Shown here in pieces: positions 7,890 to 15,869 of a DNA stretch of 37,363 nt (its first letter is position 1; the number at the start of each line of letters is the position of its first letter). The notes beneath the pieces are model-generated. The model made no database searches. It was not told the DNA's origin and saw only the letters and a program-made list of their open reading frames with translations. Source of the DNA: SIG587 sp045531585 (GTDB taxonomy: Bacteria > Bacillota > Clostridia > Oscillospirales > Acutalibacteraceae); NCBI GenBank assembly GCA_045531585.1, contig JAZSEH010000064.1:1-37363 (forward strand). Reading direction: 5' to 3'. Position numbers and translations under genes: made by a program.

Positions 7890-9275
7890 CTACACCTCTT
7901 GAACGATGTTTCTTATCCATATACCCTTTTTAACAAAGATATAGCCTATAACGCATTTAATAATGTTAACCAGCTGAACTATTGCGTAAAGGTAGAGAAT
8001 ATTAAGAGAGGTAAAGGTGCACAGCATAAAGGCCACAGGCACGCTTACAAGCCAGATAAAGCCGCTGTCAAACACAAAGGTAATAAGGGTCTTTCCCCCT
8101 GAGCGCAGGGTAAAATAGGTGGCGTGGGCAAAGGCCTCAATAGGCATAAAGGCGGCGCAAATCTGCATAAGATGTGTTGCGGTAAGCCGAACCTGCTCAG
8201 GGTAATTATATGCCCTTGGTATAAAGAAGGCACAAACAAAAAATACCGCGCCCACAACAATGCTAACCAGCACCGAGAACATTATAAGCTTACGGCAGGT
8301 ATCCATCGCTCCTTTTTCATCCTTGGCGCCCAGCTGTTGACCGAGCAGAATTCCAATGGCAACACCTACCGCCATAAAGGCTACCGAGAACACGTTAAAG
8401 AAGGTCTGCAAAATATTGTTGGCGGCAACCACCTCAATGCCTCGGGCAGAGTAGCACTGGTTTACGGTGGCTATACCCATACTCCAAAGCGCCTCGTTTA
8501 TCATAAGGGGCATACCCTTTTTAAGTATTTCACTAACAAGACTCTTTGGCACGTACAGGCTCCTGTAGGCACCGATTATAAAGGGACTCCTTTTCCCCGT
8601 TGCGCGGGTCCAGATAATAGCAATTATAAGCTCCACAAATCGGGATAACACCGTAGCTATTGCGGCGCCCCTTACCCCAAGTCTTGGTGCGCCGAAGTTT
8701 CCGAATATAAGTATATAGTTGAAAACAAGGTTTACAAGCACCGCTATGCTGCCTGCAACCATAGGCAGAACGGGGCGGTCACACTCTCTGAGGGTTGAGG
8801 AATAGCACTGGGTTACAGCAAAGGGCACAAAGCCTATAAGCATTATAAACAGATAATCCTTTGCCTCAGAAAGGGTAAGAACAGGGTCAACGCTGCCGCC
8901 CTCACCCTGCAGGTAAAGGTTTATAAGCGGCTCCCCAAAAAAGATAAACAGGAAAATGGCCACAGCCGACAGAATAACGCTTATTATAACCTTGAAGCGG
9001 AAGGAGTGGCGCACACCGGCGCTGTCTCCCTTACCAAAGAACTGTGCACCAAAAATGCCTGCACCCGAAACGGCGCCGAAGATACACAGATTGAATATAA
9101 ATATAAGCTGGTTGGCAACGGTAACACCCGAGCTGGAGGCAATGTCCAGCCTGCCCACCATAACGTTATCCAGCATATTAACAAGGTTGGTAATGCCGTT
9201 TTGAAGCATTATGGGCAGGGTTAAAGCCAGCACCCTTTTGTAAAAGGCCTTATCGCCTATGTATTTTTTTAACAT
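7890..9275 (-). CDS. MATE family efflux transporter
   Basis: Polytopic inner-membrane antiporter of 461 residues with 12 predicted transmembrane helices in two repeated halves, the normal MATE length and layout. Typical segments are LTLPIMLQNGITNLVNMLDNVMVG at the first helix and the second-half repeat beginning KKGMPLMINEALWSMG. MATE proteins export cationic drugs or metabolites using Na+ or H+ gradients; the substrate here is unknown. The ribosome site AGGTGATG overlaps the stop of the small upstream gene, so the two are co-transcribed from the promoter at 9472-9500. Confidence 0.94.
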   Translation of the reverse strand: MLKKYIGDKAFYKRVLALTLPIMLQNGITNLVNMLDNVMVGRLDIASSSGVTVANQLIFIFNLCIFGAVSGAGIFGAQFFGKGDSAGVRHSFRFKVIISVILSAVAIFLFIFFGEPLINLYLQGEGGSVDPVLTLSEAKDYLFIMLIGFVPFAVTQCYSSTLRECDRPVLPMVAGSIAVLVNLVFNYILIFGNFGAPRLGVRGAAIATVLSRFVELIIAIIWTRATGKRSPFIIGAYRSLYVPKSLVSEILKKGMPLMINEALWSMGIATVNQCYSARGIEVVAANNILQTFFNVFSVAFMAVGVAIGILLGQQLGAKDEKGAMDTCRKLIMFSVLVSIVVGAVFFVCAFFIPRAYNYPEQVRLTATHLMQICAAFMPIEAFAHATYFTLRSGGKTLITFVFDSGFIWLVSVPVAFMLCTFTSLNILYLYAIVQLVNIIKCVIGYIFVKKGIWIRNIVQEV

Positions 9276-9283
9276 AACATCAC

Positions 9284-9454
9284 CTACATCTGATGGCGCA
9301 CTACCTCATACTCATCGTCGTTACGGTAGTAGGGGCAATCCTTATAATCGCGGGAAAGCAGGGTTATAAACTCATCCTCATCCATATCGGCAAGGCAGAT
9401 ATACTCCTGCAAATCCTCGTCAAACGTGTAATTTATACAGCTTTCGCAATGCAT
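9284..9454 (-). CDS. Small Cys-rich protein, DUF6472-like
   Basis: A 56-residue protein, MHCESCINYTFDEDLQEY at the start, then a CPYYR motif and an acidic DEYEVVR end. Four Cys residues (3, 6, 20, 40) suggest a small metal-binding knuckle. The pattern CxxCxNYxxD...C...DEDE...CPYxR...DEYxxVR matches a short family common in Clostridia that I recall as DUF6472; its function is unknown. It starts at ATG 9454 after AGGTGATG and stops at 9284, where the TAG overlaps the MATE ribosome site. It may act with the transporter, but that is inference. Confidence 0.82.
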   Translation of the reverse strand: MHCESCINYTFDEDLQEYICLADMDEDEFITLLSRDYKDCPYYRNDDEYEVVRHQM

Positions 9455-9471
9455 TTTTCATCACCTGAAAC

Positions 9472-9500
9472 ATTGTAACTTAAACCATAGGTAAAGTCAA
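9472..9500 (-). promoter_or_regulatory. Promoter of the DUF6472-like/MATE operon
   Basis: On the minus strand TTGACT (9500-9495), 17-bp spacer, TACAAT (9477-9472). The ribosome site follows within about 10 bp of the -10, so the leader is very short. Confidence 0.65.
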
Positions 9501-9569
9501 TAATGCAAATACATTTATATAAATTTACCTTTTAATTCTTAATTTTTTATAAACCCTTGCTTCAATTCC

Positions 9570-9598
9570 TTGCACTTTTTAAAAATAACTGATATACT
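9570..9598 (+). promoter_or_regulatory. Promoter of the 9628 membrane-protein gene
   Basis: TTGCAC (9570-9575), 17-bp spacer, TATACT (9593-9598). Confidence 0.6.
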
Positions 9599-9627
9599 AA
9601 TAAAAAATACATCAGAGTGGATGAATA

Positions 9628-10368
9628 ATGGACGATAAAAGAAACGAAACTCTTGAGCAAAGAAAACGGGCTCAACAGGAATTTTTAAGACTTAAAAAAA
9701 TGCAAAGCGGAGAGATAGCGCCCCCGCCTAAGCCCAGCGAGGAAAGCGTTAAGCCCCAAACCACGCAGGAAAAGGCAGGCAACTTCTGGTTTTATTACCG
9801 CTGGCACATTATAGTGGGAGTTTTTGCCGCCGTTGTGCTTAGCATTTTAATATCCCAGTGCGCGAGCAAGGAAAAATTTGATACAAGGATTGTGCTTTTT
9901 ACCTATGACAATTACCTTGATCTGCAAACCGCCGCTATGGAGGAGTATTTTGAAGGCTTTTGTCCCGACTATGACGGCAACGGTGAGGTAAACGTGGGGG
10001 TTACAAGCTGCTCCTACTCCAAGAACCAATTTGCCAATGTGGATTATAATAACACAATGGCAACCAAGCTGCAGTCCATTTTGGTTGCCCAGCGTGACAT
10101 AGTGCTTTTTATTGTAGACGACGAAACCTTTGAATATATGAACGCATTGCCTGACGATGACGATTTGTTTATGGAAGAAAGGATTGTTCTTGATAAGGAT
10201 TTTTACACCGCCTGTGATGTATTAAAGGAGGCACCCCTGCCTGAGGGCCTTACACTGGTTTGCCGCTACTATCCCGAGGAAAGCCTTGGCGGCAAGGATA
10301 AGGTTTCCATATCCCACAAAAACGCAATGGCGTTACTTGATTTATTGCAGGAAAACAGCAAAAAATAA
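9628..10368 (+). CDS. Single-pass membrane protein of unknown function
   Basis: A 246-residue protein I cannot assign to a named family. Residues 1-53 are polar, rich in Lys, Glu and Pro (a cytoplasmic tail). Residues about 54-83 carry an aromatic stretch FWFYYRWHIIVG and then a hydrophobic helix. Residues 85-246 form a soluble, acidic, probably extracytoplasmic domain with a DDDD run near 176. Similar one-helix proteins are common in Ruminococcaceae genomes. It has its own promoter and is followed by a terminator-shaped hairpin, so it is transcribed alone. The ribosome site is weak (GAGTGG). Confidence 0.8.
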   Translation: MDDKRNETLEQRKRAQQEFLRLKKMQSGEIAPPPKPSEESVKPQTTQEKAGNFWFYYRWHIIVGVFAAVVLSILISQCASKEKFDTRIVLFTYDNYLDLQTAAMEEYFEGFCPDYDGNGEVNVGVTSCSYSKNQFANVDYNNTMATKLQSILVAQRDIVLFIVDDETFEYMNALPDDDDLFMEERIVLDKDFYTACDVLKEAPLPEGLTLVCRYYPEESLGGKDKVSISHKNAMALLDLLQENSKK

Positions 10369-10371
10369 AGC

Positions 10372-10758
10372 AAAAAACAGGTTGGACACAGGAGACGCTT
10401 CGTAAAGAAGTGTCTCCCGTGCTTTTTTATAAAGAAAAAGACACTTTCGAAAATTGAAAGTGTCATAGTGGGTTTATATACTTTGAGAAAGGTAAATGCT
10501 TTCCAAAAAACGAGTATTTTTTCTGTGCATAAAGAACGATATATCTCTAACGAGATATGATATACGGCTTTGCCGTATGATATATTTCCACTTCGTGAAA
10601 ACATGATATACTATCCGTTCCTTACTATGCCAAAGGCATATATCATCGCTCGCAGAGCGATATCATACCGCAGGTATATCACCCGTTCCACAAAGGAACG
10701 GATATCATTGAGGCACCTTCCTTACGGAGGGTGCCTCACAGGTCCGACTTGTTTTTTT
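10372..10758. repeat. MITE-like element built of consecutive short hairpins
   Basis: The ends are inverted copies of each other: 10372-10421 and the reverse complement of 10706-10758 share AAAAAACA-GT-GGAC, then a GAG...GTAA.GAA...CTC hairpin. Between them is a GACACTTTC/GAAAGTGTC hairpin (10440-10464), then a run of small hairpins (10541-10701): ATATCTC/GAGATAT, ATACGGC/GCCGTAT, a TTTCCAC-type stem, ATGCC/GGCAT, ATCGCTC/GAGCGAT, ATACC/GGTAT, CCGTTCC/GGAACGG. They are joined by TGATAT linkers in the left half and ATATCA linkers in the right half. There is no coding potential. It fills most of the 530-bp gap before pgk. Confidence 0.65.
10387..10428 (+). terminator. Terminator after the 9628 gene (left end of the hairpin element)
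   Basis: GGAGACGCTTC (10391-10401) pairs with GAAGTGTCTCC (10407-10417) with one wobble, then a T-run (about 10423-10428). Confidence 0.7.
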
Positions 10759-10825
10759 AATATTTAATAGTTAAAATTGCTATAATATATATAACAGATA
10801 AATTTAATTTCATTATTTTTTAGTA

Positions 10826-10853
10826 TTGAAAATCCTGAAAAATATGGTAAAAT
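10826..10853 (+). promoter_or_regulatory. Promoter of the pgk-tpiA-gpmI operon
   Basis: TTGAAA (10826-10831), 16-bp spacer, TAAAAT (10848-10853) preceded by TGG (extended -10). The ribosome site AAAGGAAG lies before the ATG at 10901. Confidence 0.6.
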
Positions 10854-10900
10854 AAACTTGTATGTATAATTTTTAACAAAGTTGAAAGGAAGTATACACA

Positions 10901-12112
10901 ATGAGCGCATTAAACAAAAAAACTGTAGACGACATTCAGGTAAAAGGCCAGAAGGTTCTTGTTCGCTGTGATTTCAACGTTCCCCTTAAGAACGGCGTTA
11001 TCACCGACGAAAACCGTATAGTTGCCGCACTTCCCACCATAAAGAAGCTTATTGCTGACGGTGGCAAGGTTATTCTTTGCTCCCATCTGGGCAAGCCCAA
11101 GGGCGAGCCTAAGCCTGAGCTTTCATTAGCACCCGTTGCCAAGGCTCTTTCCGAGAAGCTTGGTAAGGAGGTTGTTTTCGCTGCCGACGATAACGTTGTT
11201 GGCGAGAATGCAAAGGCCGCTGTTGAGGCTATGAAGGACGGCGACGTTGTTCTTCTTCAGAACACCCGTTACCGTGCAGAGGAGACCAAGAACGGCGAAG
11301 CCTTCTCCGCAGAGCTGGGTTCCCTTGCAGATATATTCGTTAACGATGCTTTCGGTACTGCACACCGTGCACACTGCTCCACCGTCGGTGTTGTTTCCCA
11401 CGTTAAGGAGGCCGTTGCCGGCTACCTTATCGGTAAAGAGCTTAAATACTTAGGCAACGCTGTTGAGACTCCTGTTCGTCCCTTTGTTTGCATTTTAGGC
11501 GGTGCAAAGGTTGACAGCAAGCTCCCCGTTATTGAAAATCTTCTTACCAAGGCTGATACCCTTATTATCGGCGGCGGTATGGCTTATACCTTCCTTGCCG
11601 CTAAGGGCTACGGCGTTGGTACCTCTCTTATTGATGAGACCAAAATTGACTACTGCCGTGAGATGATGGAAAAGGCAGCCGAGAAGGGCGTTAAGATTCT
11701 TCTTCCCGTTGACTGCACCATTGCTAAGCAGTTCCCCGACCCCATTGATGCTCCTATCGAAATCAGCGTTGTTGACGCTGACAAAATTCCTGCCGATATG
11801 ATGAGCCTTGACATTGGTACCAAGACTGCTGAGCTTTATGCTGACGAGGTTAAGAATGCCAAGACCGTTGTTTGGAACGGACCTATGGGCGTATTTGAGA
11901 ACCCCACTCTTGCCGCAGGTACCATTGCTGTTGCCAAGAGCCTTGCCGAGACCGATGCTGTTACAGTTATCGGCGGTGGCGACTCTGCTGCAGCCGTTAA
12001 CACCTTAGGCTTTGGCGATAAGATGACCCACATCTCCACCGGTGGCGGCGCATCCCTTGGGTTCCTTGAGGGTAAGGAGCTTCCCGGTATTGCCGCACTT
12101 AACGATAAATAA
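10901..12112 (+). CDS. pgk: Phosphoglycerate kinase
   Basis: Glycolytic enzyme that moves phosphate from 1,3-bisphosphoglycerate to ADP. The 403 residues are a full-length bacterial Pgk. Visible marks: VLVRCDFNVPLKNG near residue 20 (substrate-binding motif), SHLGKPKG, the ILGGAKVDSK segment, the nucleotide-binding GPMGVFE, and the C-terminal GGGDSAAAV followed by HISTGGGASLGFLEG. First gene of a lower-glycolysis operon with tpiA (64 bp later) and gpmI (14 bp after tpiA). Glyceraldehyde-3-phosphate dehydrogenase, often next to pgk, is not in the window. Codon use is that of a highly expressed gene. Confidence 0.98.
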   Translation: MSALNKKTVDDIQVKGQKVLVRCDFNVPLKNGVITDENRIVAALPTIKKLIADGGKVILCSHLGKPKGEPKPELSLAPVAKALSEKLGKEVVFAADDNVVGENAKAAVEAMKDGDVVLLQNTRYRAEETKNGEAFSAELGSLADIFVNDAFGTAHRAHCSTVGVVSHVKEAVAGYLIGKELKYLGNAVETPVRPFVCILGGAKVDSKLPVIENLLTKADTLIIGGGMAYTFLAAKGYGVGTSLIDETKIDYCREMMEKAAEKGVKILLPVDCTIAKQFPDPIDAPIEISVVDADKIPADMMSLDIGTKTAELYADEVKNAKTVVWNGPMGVFENPTLAAGTIAVAKSLAETDAVTVIGGGDSAAAVNTLGFGDKMTHISTGGGASLGFLEGKELPGIAALNDK

Positions 12113-12125
12113 TTAAATTAAAAAC

Positions 12126-12147
12126 GGGCGGATGTTTCCATCCGCCC
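12126..12147 (+). other. Intercistronic hairpin between pgk and tpiA
   Basis: GGGCGGATG (12126-12134) and CATCCGCCC (12139-12147) make a GC-rich 9-bp stem with a TTTC loop. It lacks a T-run, so it is more likely an mRNA stability or processing hairpin than a terminator; the tpiA ribosome site AAAGGAG follows. Confidence 0.55.
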
Positions 12148-12176
12148 ATACATTTGTTTAAAAGGAGAAAGTTAAA

Positions 12177-12944
12177 ATGAACAAAGCAAAAAGAGCCGCA
12201 GTTATTGCAGGCAACTGGAAAATGAACAAAACTCCCGCCCAGACTACAGAGCTTATCAACGAAATAAAGCCCCTTGTTAAGGACGCAGACTGCAAGGTTG
12301 TTCTTTGTGTTCCCTTTATTGACATTCCTGCCGCAGTTGAAGCCGCAAAGGGTTCCAATATTGAAATCGGTGCTGAGAACGTTCACTTTAAGGCAAACGG
12401 TGCCTACACAGGCGAAATCTCTGCCGAGATGCTTGTAGAGTCCGGAGTTAAGTACGTTGTTATAGGTCACTCTGAGAGAAGACAGTATTTTGGTGAAACC
12501 GACCAGACCGTAAATCTTCGTACCCTTGCCGCAGTTAATGCAGGCCTTACCGCCATTGTTTGCGTTGGCGAGACCTTGGAACAGAGAGAGCTTGGCTACA
12601 CCGAGACCCTGCTTAAGTTCCAGACCAAAATGGCCCTTACCAACGTAACTGCCGACCAGCTTAAGAATATCATCATTGCTTACGAGCCTGTTTGGGCTAT
12701 CGGCACAGGCGTTACCGCCACTGCCGAGCAGGCTGATGAGGGCAACGGCTTTGTTCGTGAGGCTATTGCCGAGGTTTACGGCAAGGAGATTGCCGAGACC
12801 GTTACCGTTCAGTACGGCGGCTCTATGAACGCTAAGAACGCTGACGAGCTTGTTGCCAAGGTTAATGTTGACGGCGGTCTTATCGGCGGCGCCTCTTTAA
12901 AGGCTGAGGATTTCTCGGTTATCGTTAAAGCCGCTTCCAAATAA
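12177..12944 (+). CDS. tpiA: Triosephosphate isomerase
   Basis: Interconverts dihydroxyacetone phosphate and glyceraldehyde 3-phosphate. The 255 residues are the normal length for a single TIM barrel. Catalytic residues are clear: NWKMN (Asn and Lys) near residue 13, His in VIGHSERR, Glu in AYEPVWAIGTG (loop 6 follows), and the phosphate-binding VQYGGSMN and GGLIGGASL. It sits between pgk and gpmI in the same operon. Confidence 0.98.
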   Translation: MNKAKRAAVIAGNWKMNKTPAQTTELINEIKPLVKDADCKVVLCVPFIDIPAAVEAAKGSNIEIGAENVHFKANGAYTGEISAEMLVESGVKYVVIGHSERRQYFGETDQTVNLRTLAAVNAGLTAIVCVGETLEQRELGYTETLLKFQTKMALTNVTADQLKNIIIAYEPVWAIGTGVTATAEQADEGNGFVREAIAEVYGKEIAETVTVQYGGSMNAKNADELVAKVNVDGGLIGGASLKAEDFSVIVKAASK

Positions 12945-12958
12945 GGAGTAATTTTTAA

Positions 12959-14494
12959 ATGAAAAAACCTATTGTTTTAACCATTATGGACGGCTTTGGC
13001 TTCAATGATAATCTTGAGGTTAATGCCATTCACGCCGCAAAAACACCCTGCCTTGATGACATTTTTGCCACCTGCCCCACTACACAGATTGGTGCCTCGG
13101 GTATGGACGTTGGTCTGCCCGACGGTCAGATGGGTAACAGCGAGGTTGGTCACACCAACATTGGTGCAGGCCGTGTTGTTTATCAGGAGCTTACCCGTAT
13201 TACCAAGGCGGTTAAGGAAGGTACCTTCTTTGAAAATGAGGCTCTTTTAAAGGCAGTAAACAACGCCAAGAAAAATGGCGGCGCGCTTCACCTTATGGGA
13301 CTTTTATCCGACGGTGGCGTTCACAGCCACATTGACCACCTTATCGGTCTTGTTGAACTTGCAAAAAAGCAGGGATTATCTGAGGTATATATTCACGCCC
13401 TTCTTGACGGACGTGACGTTCCCCCCGCAAGCGGCGCAGATTTTATTGATGCACTAAACAAATCCCTTGAGGAAATCGGCGTGGGCAAAATTGCCACCGT
13501 TATGGGCCGTTTCTACGGAATGGACCGTGATAACCGTTGGGACCGCGTAGGTGCCGCCTATGCCGCTCTTGTTTACGGTGATGGCATTGTTACCGACGAT
13601 GCCGCTGCAGCGGTTAGAAAATCCTATACCGAGATTGACGGTGACGGCAAGCACATTACCGATGAGTTTGTGCTCCCCACCGTTATTAAAGGCACAAGGC
13701 GTATCGCAAGTGGTGACAGTGTTGTATTCTTCAACTTCCGTCCCGACAGAGCAAGAGAGATAACCCGCACCTTTGTTGACCCCGATTTTACAGGCTTTGA
13801 GCGCAAAGGCGGCAAGCTTGATGTTTTCTACGTTTGTATGACACAGTACGATGCCACAATGCCCAACGTTGAGGTTGCCTTTAAGCCCCAATCCCTAACC
13901 AACACCTTAGGCGAGTTCCTTGCAAATAACGATATGACACAGCTTCGCATTGCCGAGACCGAGAAGTACGCCCACGTAACCTTCTTCTTTAACGGCGGTG
14001 TTGAGACCCAGTATAAGGGCGAGGACAGAATTCTTGTTAACTCACCCAAGGTTGCCACCTATGACCTTCAGCCCGAAATGAGTGCAAATGAGGTTTGCGA
14101 CAAGGTTTGTGAGGCTATTGAGACCGGTAAGTACGACGTTGTTATCCTTAACTTTGCAAACTGCGATATGGTAGGCCACACAGGCTTCTTTGATGCGGCA
14201 GTTAAGGCAGTTGAAACCGTTGATACCTGCGTTGGCCGAGTAAAAGCTTCCACCCTTAAAATGGGCGGCGTAATGCTGCTCACCGCCGACCACGGTAATG
14301 CTGACTGTATGATAGATACTGACGGTTCACCCTTCACCGCACACACCACAAATCCGGTTCCCTTTGCGGTAATCGGTAAGGAATGTGCACTCCGCGAGGG
14401 CGGTAAGCTCTGTGACATCTCCCCCACCATTATTAAGCTTCTTGGCAAGGAAAAACCTGCCGAGATGGACGGAGAAAGCATAATAATTGATTAA
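12959..14494 (+). CDS. gpmI: 2,3-bisphosphoglycerate-independent phosphoglycerate mutase
   Basis: Manganese-dependent mutase converting 3- to 2-phosphoglycerate. The 511 residues match the family (about 510). An alkaline-phosphatase-like metal site is visible: TIMDGFG at the start, the phosphoserine motif QMGNSEVGHTNIGAG, and LLTADHGNAD with HTTNPVPF towards the end. The inserted transferase domain carries HIDHL and HALLDGRDVPP. The ribosome site is AAGGAG; 14 bp separate it from tpiA. Last gene of the pgk operon; a hairpin follows. Confidence 0.98.
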   Translation: MKKPIVLTIMDGFGFNDNLEVNAIHAAKTPCLDDIFATCPTTQIGASGMDVGLPDGQMGNSEVGHTNIGAGRVVYQELTRITKAVKEGTFFENEALLKAVNNAKKNGGALHLMGLLSDGGVHSHIDHLIGLVELAKKQGLSEVYIHALLDGRDVPPASGADFIDALNKSLEEIGVGKIATVMGRFYGMDRDNRWDRVGAAYAALVYGDGIVTDDAAAAVRKSYTEIDGDGKHITDEFVLPTVIKGTRRIASGDSVVFFNFRPDRAREITRTFVDPDFTGFERKGGKLDVFYVCMTQYDATMPNVEVAFKPQSLTNTLGEFLANNDMTQLRIAETEKYAHVTFFFNGGVETQYKGEDRILVNSPKVATYDLQPEMSANEVCDKVCEAIETGKYDVVILNFANCDMVGHTGFFDAAVKAVETVDTCVGRVKASTLKMGGVMLLTADHGNADCMIDTDGSPFTAHTTNPVPFAVIGKECALREGGKLCDISPTIIKLLGKEKPAEMDGESIIID

Positions 14495-14516
14495 AACTTA
14501 ATTATTACAAAATTTT

Positions 14517-14561
14517 ATACCATACTTTTCTCTTGTCAAAACAAGAAAGGTATGGTATATT
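14517..14561 (+). promoter_or_regulatory. Overlapping hairpin and promoter between gpmI and the lipoprotein gene
   Basis: ATACCATAC (14517-14525) pairs with GTATGGTAT (14550-14558), extended inward by TCTTGT/ACAAGA. The stem is followed by TTTT and may end the pgk operon. The same bases hold a promoter: TTGTCA (14533-14538), 17-bp spacer, TATATT (14556-14561) with TATGG before the -10. Confidence 0.55.
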
Positions 14562-14607
14562 TTATATAGAGAATATCCTATTGTGGGTTTTGACGGGAGA
14601 TGTTTGT

Positions 14608-15840
14608 ATGAAAAAGTTTTTTTCGGTTGTTCTGGTAATTGTATTGCTTTCGGGCTTTTGCGGCTGCAAAAAGGATAACCATAGCCAAGCCTCGAGCCAA
14701 ACTTTAAGTACTGCGAATATTTCCTCCTCGGTGACCTCTACAGCGAGAACCGCGCCTGATTACACAAACTTCAACTGCCGAAAGGCATCTGAAATAACCT
14801 GGCAGGATATTAAAATAAAGCGTAGCGGCATAGCTACCAAACTAAGACTTACCCTCCCTTCAGACTGGGTGCTCTCCGCTGACGACAAGGATGGCTACTG
14901 CGTTACACGGGCAGGCAAGAAAATTGGTACACTGTCTTTAAAGGAGCCCGCCGATCCCGAGAAATTTTTTGAGTTTGACATTGTTTCCAATCTGTCAGGA
15001 GAAGCTGAACTTCACCGCTACAGGCAGGTAAACTGGTACACACAGGGCTCAAAGGATATCTTCAGTCGTATCTTTAAATTTGTGTGCGGTCCGGGTAATG
15101 AAAGCTTCACCGCCTATCTTACCGTGGATTATACCGAGCTTAACGACACCGCCGCGGACCGACTGTTTGATAACTCAAAAGCCGTTGTGGATAACAACTT
15201 TAAGTCGGTTTACAGCTTAAACGGCTCAAAGGAAATTTTAATTTTAGGCAACAGCTTTATTAACACCTCACAGATAGGTGCATTTTTAAACGATATGCTG
15301 CACGGCACAGGCTATACCGCCACCGCCTATTCCAGAGGCTACGCGGAAGTAAGTACCTATGCAAACGATTCATATTTATGCACTGAAATAAAAAACGGAA
15401 AATACTGCTATGTTTTTCAGTGTGGCTTTTATTCAGACAGCGCCGTGTCGGATTTTAAGACAATGAAAAATACTTGCGATGCCTCAGGCACTCCCATTGT
15501 CATCTTCCCGGCACACAACGAAAATCAGTCCTCAATAAATGCTGCTAAAATCCAGTTTAACAGCATTCCGATTCTTGATTGGAAGAACGAAATAAACAAC
15601 CTTGTTGAATCAGGTGTAGAATACTGGGACTTTTGCATTGACGATTCCCATAAGCACAGTACCACACTTGCAGGCTATGTGGGTGCACATATGATATATA
15701 CTGTGCTATTCGGCAAAATTCCACCAGAAATAAAAACTTCTCCCCTTTCAATGACGCAGGTGCGCGCAAAACTGGGGGACTATGTGAACAAGGGCGGAAT
15801 GTATGCCCCTTTTAGTGGCAAAGAATATGAGTTAAAATAA
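14608..15840 (+). CDS. Lipoprotein with a C-terminal SGNH/GDSL-like hydrolase domain
   Basis: A 410-residue protein with a lipoprotein signal (KKFFSVVLVIVLLSG then FCGC; the likely lipidated Cys is near residue 21), so it is secreted and anchored outside the membrane. A Ser/Thr-rich linker follows. Residues about 60-200 form an uncharacterised domain. From about 210 the sequence ILGNSF resembles SGNH block I (Gly-Asn-Ser in place of GDS), and DDSHKHSTTLAGYVGAHMIY near the end resembles block V (Asp..His). This suggests an esterase or acyl-hydrolase acting on surface glycans; the assignment is moderate. ATG at 14608 was chosen for GGGAGATG and because the signal peptide begins there; an earlier in-frame ATG at 14533 overlaps the promoter. 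Confidence 0.75.
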   Translation: MKKFFSVVLVIVLLSGFCGCKKDNHSQASSQTLSTANISSSVTSTARTAPDYTNFNCRKASEITWQDIKIKRSGIATKLRLTLPSDWVLSADDKDGYCVTRAGKKIGTLSLKEPADPEKFFEFDIVSNLSGEAELHRYRQVNWYTQGSKDIFSRIFKFVCGPGNESFTAYLTVDYTELNDTAADRLFDNSKAVVDNNFKSVYSLNGSKEILILGNSFINTSQIGAFLNDMLHGTGYTATAYSRGYAEVSTYANDSYLCTEIKNGKYCYVFQCGFYSDSAVSDFKTMKNTCDASGTPIVIFPAHNENQSSINAAKIQFNSIPILDWKNEINNLVESGVEYWDFCIDDSHKHSTTLAGYVGAHMIYTVLFGKIPPEIKTSPLSMTQVRAKLGDYVNKGGMYAPFSGKEYELK

Positions 15841-15869
15841 AGGACGGCAACGCCGTCCTTTATTTTTTA
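15836..15869. terminator. Bidirectional terminator between the lipoprotein and trmO
   Basis: AAAATAAAGGACGGC pairs with GCCGTCCTTTATTTT around an AAC loop; it contains the lipoprotein stop codon and the final codons of trmO. Confidence 0.88.

Noticed and set aside
10541..10701. Possible CRISPR array in the hairpin region
   Set aside because: The linkers are only 6-8 bp, the stems all differ, and the unit lengths vary. There is no 25-40 bp repeat and no cas gene in the window.
12996..14481. Antisense open frames within gpmI and other glycolytic genes
   Set aside because: They have no ribosome sites or family features; the sense frames have complete catalytic motifs.
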